Below are positions 1 through 5,880 of a stretch of 7,775 bases of DNA, one piece after another (within the stretch, counting starts at the first letter, position 1; the number at the start of each line of letters is the position of its first letter). The stretch spans positions 1 to 7,775 of the forward strand of contig CAJUOF010000314.1 of the NCBI GenBank assembly GCA_910587905.1, read 5' to 3'. The stretch is from an uncultured Lachnospiraceae bacterium. GTDB lineage: Bacteria; Bacillota_A; Clostridia; Lachnospirales; Lachnospiraceae. The translations under genes were made by a program, and so were the position numbers. A model generated the notes under the pieces. The model saw only the letters and a list, made by a program, of their open reading frames with translations. It searched no databases and was not told the origin of the DNA.

Positions 1-684
1 CAGCTTCTTAAAGATGCGGCCATGTTGGACAAAATGTATGAGCTGAACCTCACGTATTTCAAGGAATTGTCCATGTATATTCTGGCGGGCAAAAAGAAGC
101 TTCATACGGTGGAGCACACGGAGCTTCCGGCACTGCTTCAAAAGGCGGAGCAGAGCGGACTTCCGGAGGATGCCCAGGCAGCCAGGGATCTGGATGCCCG
201 CTGCAAGCGGTTTGAGAAGAAGCTTCACGATCTGGAGCTTACCAGGATGATCTCTATGCAGACGGCACCTCAGATCCGTCTGGTGCAGGACAATGACACG
301 GTTATGGTGGAGAAGATTCAGTCTACCATTGTCAATACGATTCCCCTTTGGAAGAATCAGATGGTATTGGCCCTCGGTGCGGCCCATTCTGCTCAGGCGG
401 CGGAAGCCCAGCGGAAGGTATCCGATATGACCAATGAGCTGCTCAAGAAAAATGCGGAGGCGTTAAAGACGGCTTCTTCTGAGGTGGCAAAAGAATCTGA
501 GCGGGGCATTGTGGATATGGAGACTCTGCGTTCGACCAATGAGACCCTGATCTCCACCCTGGATGAGGTGCTGCAGATCCAAGCGGAAGGCCGCAGGGCC
601 AGGGCTGAAGCCGAAGTTGAGATGGGGCGGTTGGAGAATGAACTGAAGACAAAGCTTTTGGAGATCGCCGGAGGCAGACCGTAG
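1..684 (+). CDS. telA: TelA / toxic anion resistance family protein, 5'-truncated
   Basis: The reading frame is open from base 1, and the first ATG (base 22) has no ribosome binding site. This is therefore the C-terminal part of a longer gene: 227 codons are visible, while family members usually have about 350-400 residues. The protein is almost wholly helical, charged and without membrane segments. The family hallmark LWKNQMVLALG (about bases 349-381) and the preceding block QTAPQIRLVQDND identify the TelA/YaaN (toxic anion resistance) family. The family was named for tellurite resistance and is linked to cell-envelope stress and antimicrobial tolerance in Firmicutes, but its biochemical activity is unknown. 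Relatives often sit beside an xpaC-like gene, which would lie upstream and out of view. The gene ends with TAG at 682-684, five bases before the stop codon of the converging DUF4364 gene, and no terminator is visible. The family call is confident; the cellular role is not. Confidence 0.9.
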   Translation, partial: QLLKDAAMLDKMYELNLTYFKELSMYILAGKKKLHTVEHTELPALLQKAEQSGLPEDAQAARDLDARCKRFEKKLHDLELTRMISMQTAPQIRLVQDNDTVMVEKIQSTIVNTIPLWKNQMVLALGAAHSAQAAEAQRKVSDMTNELLKKNAEALKTASSEVAKESERGIVDMETLRSTNETLISTLDEVLQIQAEGRRARAEAEVEMGRLENELKTKLLEIAGGRP

Positions 685-689
685 GAGGA

Positions 690-1208
690 TCAGTCTTTCA
701 TCAGATGCTGCATGATAATGGAATAAAGAGGCTGGCTTTCCTGGGTCCAACGGCTGCACATATGCTCCGCCTGCTCCTTGTCGGGAACGGAAATGTTGAT
801 CTCCAGGAGCTGGCCTTTTCCTTCCAGAATGGCGCAGTGAACCAGGTAATCCTGATTGGCGGAACGGTCATAATCGGCGATCAGGCTGACCTCGTCGCGG
901 AGGCGGACTTTGTTGTCCGTCAGGTAGGCGTCGATGTCCTCGATGATCGCAGGTGAGATCTGCTTGCCGAAGAAGGACAAGGTCTGCTCCCCCTCCCTGG
1001 TGATCTCGTAGCGGGAGGTTTTTCTTCCGGCTTCCAGCTTCACCAGATGGGACTCCTCCAGTTCGGCTAAAGCCTGCTGGAGCGTGAAATAGGTGGTGTA
1101 ATCCTTATTCAGAAAGAAGTCGGAAACCTGAGAGCCGGACAGGGGAAACTTCACCTGTTTCAACATATATAAAATCATCAGCTTATACAAGGTCAATGGT
1201 TCGGACAT
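690..1208 (-). CDS. DUF4364 family winged-helix protein
   Basis: This 172-residue protein begins MSEPLTLYKLMILYML. I chose the ATG at 1206-1208 because GGAGGG lies 8 nt upstream of it (1217-1222 on the + strand). The frame stays open 26 codons further upstream, but that extension runs through the leader and promoter and is not supported. Residues about 5-80 look like a winged-helix fold: helices LYKLMILYMLKQ and LQQALAELEESHLVKL, then a basic wing at GRKTSRYEIT. Residues about 85-172 form a second alpha/beta domain. Both match my recollection of DUF4364, a family common in Clostridia and presumed to bind DNA; its targets are unknown. It is divergent from uridine phosphorylase across a short shared regulatory region, so local regulation is possible but unproven. 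It converges on the telA-like gene. Confidence 0.85.
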   Translation of the reverse strand: MSEPLTLYKLMILYMLKQVKFPLSGSQVSDFFLNKDYTTYFTLQQALAELEESHLVKLEAGRKTSRYEITREGEQTLSFFGKQISPAIIEDIDAYLTDNKVRLRDEVSLIADYDRSANQDYLVHCAILEGKGQLLEINISVPDKEQAEHMCSRWTQESQPLYSIIMQHLMKD

Positions 1209-1216
1209 GGTTCGTA

Positions 1217-1222
1217 CCCTCC
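1217..1222 (-). promoter_or_regulatory. Ribosome binding site deciding the DUF4364 start
   Basis: On the minus strand this reads GGAGGG, 8 nt before the ATG at 1206-1208. It supports the 172-residue form over the 198-residue extension, whose start has no comparable site. Confidence 0.8.
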
Positions 1223-1257
1223 AAAAAATCGGTTTTTGCCGAAAAATGTTCTTTTTT

Positions 1258-1286
1258 ATCATACCAAGATTGGAGGGCGAAATCAA
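1258..1286 (-). promoter_or_regulatory. SigA-type promoter for the DUF4364 gene
   Basis: The minus strand reads TTGATT (-35, 1281-1286), a 17-nt spacer, then TATGAT (-10, 1258-1263). A TGG just before the -10 gives an extended -10. Predicted transcription start is near 1251, leaving a leader of about 43 nt. Spacing and hexamers are close to consensus. Confidence 0.75.
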
Positions 1287-1330
1287 GTTGTAAATTTTTC
1301 TTGAGCTTTTAGAAAGGAGACGGCACAGCC

Positions 1331-2089
1331 ATGGAAAACATGTATCATATCGGTTTGGATGACAGCCACGGAGCCAGGTATGCCATTCTTCCGGGAGATC
1401 CGGGACGGGTGGAGAAAATTGCTTCTTACATGGAGAACGCCAGGTTCCTGGGGCAGAACAGGGAGTATACCACCTGGGTCGGTGAGGTTTCCGGGGAGAA
1501 GGTGCTGGTCATGTCCACGGGAATGGGCGGTCCCTCCACGGCCATCGGTGTGGAGGAGCTTTATCAGACCGGCGTTCGGACGATGATTCGGGTGGGAACC
1601 TGCGGCGGCATGGCGGAGAAGGTCATGGGCGGGGATCTGGTCATTGCCAACGGCGCCATCCGCATGGAAGGAACCTCGAAAGAATATGTGGACATCGCCT
1701 TTCCGGCGGTGGCGGATTTTGACGTGACAGGGGCGCTCCGCCAGGCCGCGAAGGATTTGGGCGCCAATGTTCATCTGGGAGTGGTTCAGTGTAAGGATAG
1801 CTTTTATGGACAGCATGACCCGGAGCGGATGCCCAGCGGGCGGGAACTTCTGGGTAAATGGGACATGTGGCTGAAAGCGGGCTGCCTGGCGTCGGAGATG
1901 GAGAGCGCGGCCCTGTACATTGTGGCTCAGACCCTTGGCGTCCGGGCGGGCTGTGTGTTAAATGTTATTTGGAACCAGGAACGGAAGAAGAAGGGGCTTT
2001 CCGATCCCCATTGCCACGATACGACACTGGCGGTCCGTGCGGCGGTCCGCGCTGTGGAGCTTCTGATTGAGGAGGAACGGACAGTATAG
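1331..2089 (+). CDS. udp: Uridine phosphorylase
   Basis: A 252-residue cytoplasmic enzyme of the PNP_UDP_1 nucleoside phosphorylase family, the same size as E. coli Udp (253). It would split uridine with phosphate into uracil and ribose-1-phosphate in pyrimidine salvage. The phosphate site is present: GDPGR (G22, R26), R44 in NREYTTW and R87-VGT-T90. SEMES (residues 188-192) supplies the glutamate-methionine-glutamate that contacts the ribose. STGMGGPST (62-70) and FPAVADF (124-130) are strong Udp-type motifs. The substrate loop reads SFYGQHDPERM rather than the enterobacterial FYPGQERY, a form I associate with Gram-positive uridine phosphorylases. The start has AAAGGAG at 1313-1319, 11 nt before the ATG, slightly long. 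The gene is apparently monocistronic and ends at a strong terminator. A closely related nucleoside specificity cannot be excluded. Confidence 0.9.
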   Translation: MENMYHIGLDDSHGARYAILPGDPGRVEKIASYMENARFLGQNREYTTWVGEVSGEKVLVMSTGMGGPSTAIGVEELYQTGVRTMIRVGTCGGMAEKVMGGDLVIANGAIRMEGTSKEYVDIAFPAVADFDVTGALRQAAKDLGANVHLGVVQCKDSFYGQHDPERMPSGRELLGKWDMWLKAGCLASEMESAALYIVAQTLGVRAGCVLNVIWNQERKKKGLSDPHCHDTTLAVRAAVRAVELLIEEERTV

Positions 2090-2096
2090 CTTTTAT

Positions 2097-2124
2097 AAAA
2101 AATCCCGCAGATGCGGGATTTTTT
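2097..2124. terminator. Two-way intrinsic terminator shared by udp and the small membrane protein gene
   Basis: A perfect 12-bp inverted repeat (AAAAAATCCCGC at 2097-2108 and GCGGGATTTTTT at 2113-2124) closes a 4-base AGAT loop. The GC-rich core is flanked by A6 and T6, so a U tract follows the hairpin on either strand. It starts 7 nt after the udp stop. Its right edge (2123-2124) overlaps the TAA stop (2123-2125) of the converging small gene. Confidence 0.95.
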
Positions 2125-2332
2125 AGTCGATGTTCTTTCGCTTATCGAGTAATTTAGTCATTAAGAGAATGACATACAGGAAGATCGGAATGGCGAAGGT
2201 GGCATAGATCGAGGCACTCAGCCAGGATTTCGTCTGAGAATGATCCGTAATGGAGAAGACCAGGGTGCAGACGTAGATTCCGGCCAAAAAGAGGGCGCCG
2301 AGGATGCAGACGATCTGTTTGAATTTTTTCAT
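2123..2332 (-). CDS. Small two-helix membrane protein, function unknown
   Basis: A 69-residue protein with two hydrophobic helices at about residues 7-28 and 38-59, joined by a short polar turn (ITDHSQTKSW). Lysine-rich ends (MKKFK and KLLDKRK) suggest that both termini face the cytoplasm. It is supported as a real gene by AAAGGAG (2339-2345 on the + strand) 6 nt before the ATG, a near-consensus promoter upstream, and a terminator at its stop codon. I recall similar short proteins in Lachnospiraceae genomes but no assigned function. The N-terminus is not a lipoprotein signal: its cysteines lie within helix 1 without a lipobox. It is divergent from the liv operon and need not be related to it. 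Confidence 0.8.
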   Translation of the reverse strand: MKKFKQIVCILGALFLAGIYVCTLVFSITDHSQTKSWLSASIYATFAIPIFLYVILLMTKLLDKRKNID

Positions 2333-2385
2333 GGAAGACTCCTTTCACAGGCAACAGGCGGTTTCAAAGAGGATACTTAGTCAAT

Positions 2386-2414
2386 AGTATACTCCATAAT
2401 TTGCCAGATGACAA
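2386..2414 (-). promoter_or_regulatory. SigA-type promoter for the small membrane protein gene
   Basis: On the minus strand TTGTCA (-35, 2409-2414) is followed by a 17-nt spacer and TATACT (-10, 2386-2391), near consensus with ideal spacing. The predicted start is near 2379, giving a leader of about 47 nt. Confidence 0.8.
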
Positions 2415-2486
2415 CGGCAATTTTTTTCAGAAATTATTGAAAAAAGTCGAAGGAATAAACAAAAAACACTAAAAATAGAAATACTA

Positions 2487-2514
2487 TTGCGAAATCAGGC
2501 CGATATGATATAAT
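2487..2514 (+). promoter_or_regulatory. Extended -10 promoter of the liv operon
   Basis: TTGCGA (-35, 2487-2492), a 16-nt spacer and a perfect TATAAT (-10, 2509-2514) preceded by TGA, which makes an extended -10. Short A-tracts just upstream (about 2458-2480) could act as an UP element. Predicted transcription start is near 2521, so the leader is about 81 nt before the livJ ATG. Confidence 0.85.
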
Positions 2515-2521
2515 GTGGTAA

Positions 2522-2557
2522 GACAAAGTCCTTAAAGGAAATGCGGAGGACTCTGTC
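2522..2557 (+). promoter_or_regulatory. Stem-loop at the 5' end of the liv mRNA
   Basis: GACAAAGTCCT (2522-2532) pairs with AGGACTCTGTC (2547-2557): ten base pairs with a single A-C mismatch and a 14-nt loop. It starts almost exactly at the predicted transcription start, the position typical of 5' stabilising hairpins. No U tract follows, so it is not a simple attenuator. I do not recognise it as a known riboswitch or T-box. Confidence 0.55.
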
Positions 2558-2571
2558 AAATTAAGAAAGGG

Positions 2572-2588
2572 GTATGCGAAACGCATAC
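2572..2588 (+). promoter_or_regulatory. Hairpin directly before the livJ ribosome binding site
   Basis: GTATGCG (2572-2578) and CGCATAC (2582-2588) form a perfect 7-bp stem with an AAA loop. It ends one base before the AAAGGTG ribosome binding site (2589-2595). It could present the site to ribosomes or affect its access. The same perfect symmetry in DNA could also be a protein operator. Confidence 0.55.
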
Positions 2589-2601
2589 AAAGGTGCAGGA
2601 C

Positions 2602-3834
2602 ATGAAAAAAGTATTGGCAGTTCTCATGGCGATGGTTCTTTCCATGGCGGCCCTGGCCGGCTGCGGCTCCGACAAGGAAGAGAGCAAGGCGCCTGAGACC
2701 CAGGCAGATGCCGGAGAGACAAAGGCAGATGCTGGAGAGACAAAGGCAGATGCCGGAGAGACAAAGGCAGAGGGAGGCTCTGAGGCGTCCGGAGATCCGA
2801 TTTATATCGCGGTGGCGGCTCCCATGACCGGCGATAATGAAAATTACGGCAAAGGTTTCTACAATGCGGCGACGATGATGGCCGAGGAGTGGAACGCGAA
2901 GGGCGGCTGCCTGGGACGTCCCGTGGAAATTGTTCAGTATGACGACAAGAATTCTCCCGAGGAGGCGGCTTCCATCGCTCAGAAGATTGCCAGCGACGGC
3001 AACGTGGCCGGCGTGATCGGGCACTTCGCTTCCGGCGTGTGCATGGTGGCGGCTCCCACCTATCAGGAGAACAAGATCATTGAGATTTCTCCTTCCTCCT
3101 CCCATCCCGATTACTCCGGTATCGGCGAATACATTTTCAGGAACAACACGGTAATCAGGACCGAGGCGGGCGCTGCTTTGGATATTGCGGTCAATGACCT
3201 TGGCAAGACCAAGATCGGCGTGATCTCCATCATGACCGACTGGGGAACCTCCACCGGCACAATCGTGGAAGAGCTGCTTGCCGAGATGGACGGCGTTGAG
3301 ATGGTTGCCCATGAAGAGGTTGAGGAGAGTTCCGACGATTACAGCCCCGCGATCACGAAGCTGAACGACGCGGGCGCGGAGGTTTGCGTCTGCGTCGGCA
3401 TGTACAGCCTGGACGGCCCGGTTGCAAAGCAGTACAAGGCGATCAACCCGGATATCCAGATTATCGGTTTCTCCAACGCTTACGACGAGCAGCTTCTGGA
3501 GCTGGGCGGCGATGCGGTGGAGGGCATGTGCTTCCCCGTGCTGTTCTACTCCGGTTCCGACGATCCGGCCATCAAGAGTTATGTGGACGGCTACACTGAG
3601 AAATTCGGCGGTGCGCCCAGCGCCCTGACGTCTCAGGCCTATGATTCCGTCGGCATGCTCCTCACGGCCATCGAGGAATGTGGTACCACGGATTCCGAGA
3701 CCGTTATGAAGAAGCTGTACGAGATTACATATCCCGGCGTGACCGGCGAGACCAAATTTGACGAGATCGGCGATGTCCAGAAGGAATTCGTGAAGATGAC
3801 GGTGAAAGACGGCGCCTTTGTTCCCATGGAATAG
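2602..3834 (+). CDS. livJ: Branched-chain amino acid-type ABC transporter substrate-binding lipoprotein
   Basis: The ATG at 2602 has AAAGGTG 6 nt upstream (2589-2595); an in-frame GTG at 2593 lies inside that site and is not the likely start. The 410-residue product is a lipoprotein: an MKK start, a hydrophobic stretch (4-19) and lipobox LAGC with the lipidated cysteine at 21. A flexible charged linker (22-64) contains three ADAGETK repeats. Residues about 65-408 form a type I periplasmic-binding fold of the Peripla_BP_6 (LivJ/HAAT) family: IAVAAPMTGDNENYG, YDDKNSPEEAASIAQKI, GVIGHFASG, ISPSSSHPDY and AYDSVGML. It would capture the solute outside the membrane and deliver it to LivHM. Family membership predicts leucine, isoleucine or valine. 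However, the lobe-2 ligand segment reads GFSNAYDE (289-296) where homologues usually carry an acidic residue, so another ligand is possible. Confidence 0.93.
   Translation: MKKVLAVLMAMVLSMAALAGCGSDKEESKAPETQADAGETKADAGETKADAGETKAEGGSEASGDPIYIAVAAPMTGDNENYGKGFYNAATMMAEEWNAKGGCLGRPVEIVQYDDKNSPEEAASIAQKIASDGNVAGVIGHFASGVCMVAAPTYQENKIIEISPSSSHPDYSGIGEYIFRNNTVIRTEAGAALDIAVNDLGKTKIGVISIMTDWGTSTGTIVEELLAEMDGVEMVAHEEVEESSDDYSPAITKLNDAGAEVCVCVGMYSLDGPVAKQYKAINPDIQIIGFSNAYDEQLLELGGDAVEGMCFPVLFYSGSDDPAIKSYVDGYTEKFGGAPSALTSQAYDSVGMLLTAIEECGTTDSETVMKKLYEITYPGVTGETKFDEIGDVQKEFVKMTVKDGAFVPME
2704..2766 (+). repeat. Three tandem 21-bp repeats in the lipoprotein linker
   Basis: Three in-frame copies (2704-2724, 2725-2745, 2746-2766) each encode ADAGETK, residues 35-55 of LivJ. 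Copies 1 and 3 are identical and copy 2 differs by one silent C-to-T change. The repeat lies in the disordered spacer between the lipid anchor and the binding domain, so unit number can vary without breaking the frame. Confidence 0.95.
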
Positions 3835-3869
3835 GCTCCGACGGCAGAAAACCCAACAGGTAAGAATTT

Positions 3870-3902
3870 CGGCAAAGGGGAGAGCGCATCTCCCTTTTGT
3901 CG
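3870..3902 (+). terminator. Stem-loop between livJ and livH, likely partial terminator or mRNA 3'-end stabiliser
   Basis: Bases 3870-3883 pair with 3889-3902: 14 pairs including two G-U wobbles, around a GCGCA loop. The 3' arm contains CCCTTTTG, but no free U tract follows. Such hairpins are common between a binding-protein gene and the permease genes, where they leave the upstream mRNA in excess. No separate promoter was seen before livH, so the downstream genes probably depend on read-through. Confidence 0.6.
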
Positions 3903-3992
3903 TATGGCTAGTTACACAGGGGCGCATAGGGGAAACCGGCTGCACGGCCGGGACGGATTTGCGGCATGCACCCTGTGGAAGAGGAGGAAAAG

Positions 3993-4865
3993 ATGATTGT
4001 ACAACTATTTAACGGCCTGACGCTGGGAATGGCGTATGCGTTGATCGCGGTAGGCTATTCCATGGTGTTCGGTATTTTGCGCCTGGTCAACTTTTCGCAT
4101 GGCTCCGTCTATGCTTTCGGCGCCCATGCGGCCCTTTTGTTTGTCGGTTTTCAGTTCGGCCTGCTCCCGGCGGCAATCTTAAGCCTGCTGCTCACCGGGG
4201 TTCTCGGCGTCCTGATCGACAAGACGGCCCTGGAACCCTTGAGAAAGAAAGGTTCTGTTCCGGTGGCCTCCCTGATTACGACCATCGGTATTTCCAATAT
4301 TATCCAGAACCTTCTTACGGTTTATTTCGGGAGCGAGAGAAAGAGCTTCCCGGCGGTGTTTGATTTTGGCTCCTTCAAGATCGGCGACATCACGGTCACG
4401 TCCAAGCAGATCTGCATGTGCCTGGTATCCCTGGTGCTGATGGCGATCCTGGTGATCATTGTCCAGAAGACCAAGGTGGGGCTGGCCATGCGTGCGACGG
4501 AGCAGAATTCCAAGGCGGCCAACATGATGGGGGTTAATGTAAACTTCGTGATTTCTTTTACCTTCTTTATTGCGGGTGTGTCCGCCTCGATCGCAGGCGT
4601 TTTGATCGGCGGTTACTATGAGGTAGTGTATCCGACCATGGGCTTCATGGCCGGTCTGAAGGCCTTCGCAGCGGCGGTCTTAGGGGGGATCGGAAGCCTT
4701 CCGGGAGCCATCGTGGGCGGCTTGGTGATCGGCATCTCGGAGAGCATGGCGGCCACCTTCCTGGGTTCCACCTGGAGGGACTGCATGGCATTTGTGATTC
4801 TGATCATCGTTCTGCTCGTGAAGCCCAACGGTTTGTTCGGAAAGAAAGGGATCGTGAAGGTGTAA
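3993..4865 (+). CDS. livH: Branched-chain amino acid-type ABC transporter permease LivH
   Basis: A 290-residue integral membrane protein of the BPD_transp_2 family, normal in length, with about eight hydrophobic segments. The ATG at 3993 is preferred because GAGGAGG (3981-3987) lies 5 nt upstream; an ATG at 3966 would add nine residues encoding that site. Family marks are FNGLTLGMAYALIAVGYSM at the N-terminus, LVNFSHG (31-37), the cytoplasmic loop GLAMRATEQNSKAANMMG (163-180), which should contact the ATPases, AAVLGGIGSLPGAIVGG (227-243) and the C-terminal KPNGLFG (277-283). It pairs with LivM to form the channel. It follows livJ after a 158-nt gap carrying a stem-loop and precedes livM by 4 nt. 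Confidence 0.95.
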   Translation: MIVQLFNGLTLGMAYALIAVGYSMVFGILRLVNFSHGSVYAFGAHAALLFVGFQFGLLPAAILSLLLTGVLGVLIDKTALEPLRKKGSVPVASLITTIGISNIIQNLLTVYFGSERKSFPAVFDFGSFKIGDITVTSKQICMCLVSLVLMAILVIIVQKTKVGLAMRATEQNSKAANMMGVNVNFVISFTFFIAGVSASIAGVLIGGYYEVVYPTMGFMAGLKAFAAAVLGGIGSLPGAIVGGLVIGISESMAATFLGSTWRDCMAFVILIIVLLVKPNGLFGKKGIVKV

Positions 4866-4869
4866 GCAT

Positions 4870-5877
4870 ATGAAAGAGAAAAGAACTTTTATTTATAATT
4901 TAGAATATTACGTGGGAAAATTCAAGCTCCCGCTGCTTCTTATCTGCGCCGTCGTTTTGATCGCACTTCCTTTTCTGGGAACCAGCCAGTACATCATGAA
5001 CCTGGTGATCAAGATCGGCGTCTATGCCATGTTCGGCCTGGGGTTAAACCTCCTGGTTGGTTATGTGGGCCTGATTTCCCTGGGGCATGCCGGCTTCGTG
5101 GCCATCGGGGCCTACACCTGCAGCCTCCTGCTTTTAAAGGCGGGGATGAATTTCTGGCTGGCCTTGCTGCTCTCCGCGGTTGTGGCGGCATTGTTCGGGA
5201 TTCTTCTCGGCCTTCCGACCCTGCGGCTCTCCGGCTCCTATCTCTCCATCGTGACTCTGGGTTTCGGCGAGATTGTAAAGACGATCCTGAAAAACTGGAA
5301 GGGCGTGACCGGCGGAACCCTGGGCGTCAAGCCGATTCCCAAGCCGACGTTATTCGGGACCTCCATGACGCTGGCCAACAACGGCCTGTATTTTATCATG
5401 CTGTTCCTGCTCCTGCTGGTGACCCTGTTCTGCATCGTCGTGGTGAAGTCCAAGACGGGCCGGGCCTTCCTGGCCATCAAGACGGACGAAACGGCGGCCG
5501 TGATGATGGGGATCAATGTGACCTACTACAAGGTGCTGGCCTTCGTCCTCTCCGGCGTGATCTGTGCGGTGGCCGGCGGATACTATGCGACGACCATGGG
5601 ATATATTGATCCCAACTCCTTCACCTTTGACACGTCGACGACCATCCTTTCCATTGTCATCCTCGGCGGCATGGGCACGACCAGGGGTATTTTCCTCGGT
5701 TCCCTGATCCTGATCGTGTTCCCCGAGCTCTCCAGAGCCCTTATGGATTACCGGTTCGTGGTCTATGGCGTGATCCTGGTACTGATGATGAGATTCCGCC
5801 CCCAGGGCATCCTCGGCTGGAAATCACAGGTGCCCTACAAGCTGTCTAAGCGGGTGAAGAAGGAAGTGGAGGGATAA
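4870..5877 (+). CDS. livM: Branched-chain amino acid-type ABC transporter permease LivM
   Basis: A 335-residue membrane protein, the second BPD_transp_2 permease of the importer. The family signature is clear at residues 57-82: GLGLNLLVGYVGLISLGHAG followed by a conserved GAY. Other marks are LRLSGSYLSIVTLGFGEI (118-135), the cytoplasmic coupling loop GRAFLAIKTDETAAVMMGIN (197-216), ILGGMGTTRG (264-273) and FRPQGILG (309-316). About nine hydrophobic segments are visible. The start has AAGGTG (4857-4862) inside the end of livH, 7 nt before the ATG. The lysine-rich C-terminal tail (SKRVKKEVEG) is probably cytoplasmic. The 4-nt gap after livH implies co-transcription and coupled translation. Confidence 0.95.
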   Translation: MKEKRTFIYNLEYYVGKFKLPLLLICAVVLIALPFLGTSQYIMNLVIKIGVYAMFGLGLNLLVGYVGLISLGHAGFVAIGAYTCSLLLLKAGMNFWLALLLSAVVAALFGILLGLPTLRLSGSYLSIVTLGFGEIVKTILKNWKGVTGGTLGVKPIPKPTLFGTSMTLANNGLYFIMLFLLLLVTLFCIVVVKSKTGRAFLAIKTDETAAVMMGINVTYYKVLAFVLSGVICAVAGGYYATTMGYIDPNSFTFDTSTTILSIVILGGMGTTRGIFLGSLILIVFPELSRALMDYRFVVYGVILVLMMRFRPQGILGWKSQVPYKLSKRVKKEVEG

Positions 5878-5880
5878 GAC

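Noticed and set aside
705..956. An 83-codon plus-strand frame opposite the DUF4364 gene
   Set aside because: It is a shadow of the DUF4364 codons with no ribosome binding site, and its product has no recognisable domain.
2154..2354. A 66-codon minus-strand frame overlapping the small membrane protein gene
   Set aside because: Its start lies upstream of the AAAGGAG site and its product is an unstructured Leu/Arg/His-rich shadow. The other frame has a correctly placed ribosome binding site and coherent membrane helices.
2401..2420. TTGCC...GGCAA inverted repeat around the -35 of the small membrane protein promoter
   Set aside because: The half-sites are only 5 bp with a 10-bp gap and match no regulator site I can name. 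The evidence is too weak to call an operator.
2541..2564. A 7-codon leader-peptide ORF (ATG CGG AGG ...) in the liv leader, considered as an attenuator
   Set aside because: Only one nucleotide separates its AAAGGA from the ATG, it has a single leucine codon, and no terminator hairpin with a U tract follows before livJ.
2434..3945. A 503-codon open frame on the minus strand, opposite livJ
   Set aside because: It is antisense to a clear family protein, starts without a ribosome binding site, and its Cys/Leu/His-rich product has a repeat that merely mirrors the ADAGETK repeat of livJ. It is an effect of GC-rich codon use.
3936..3951. CCGGC/GCCGG 5-bp inverted repeat before livH
   Set aside because: The stem is short and followed by no U tract. 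It is within what is expected by chance in GC-rich sequence.
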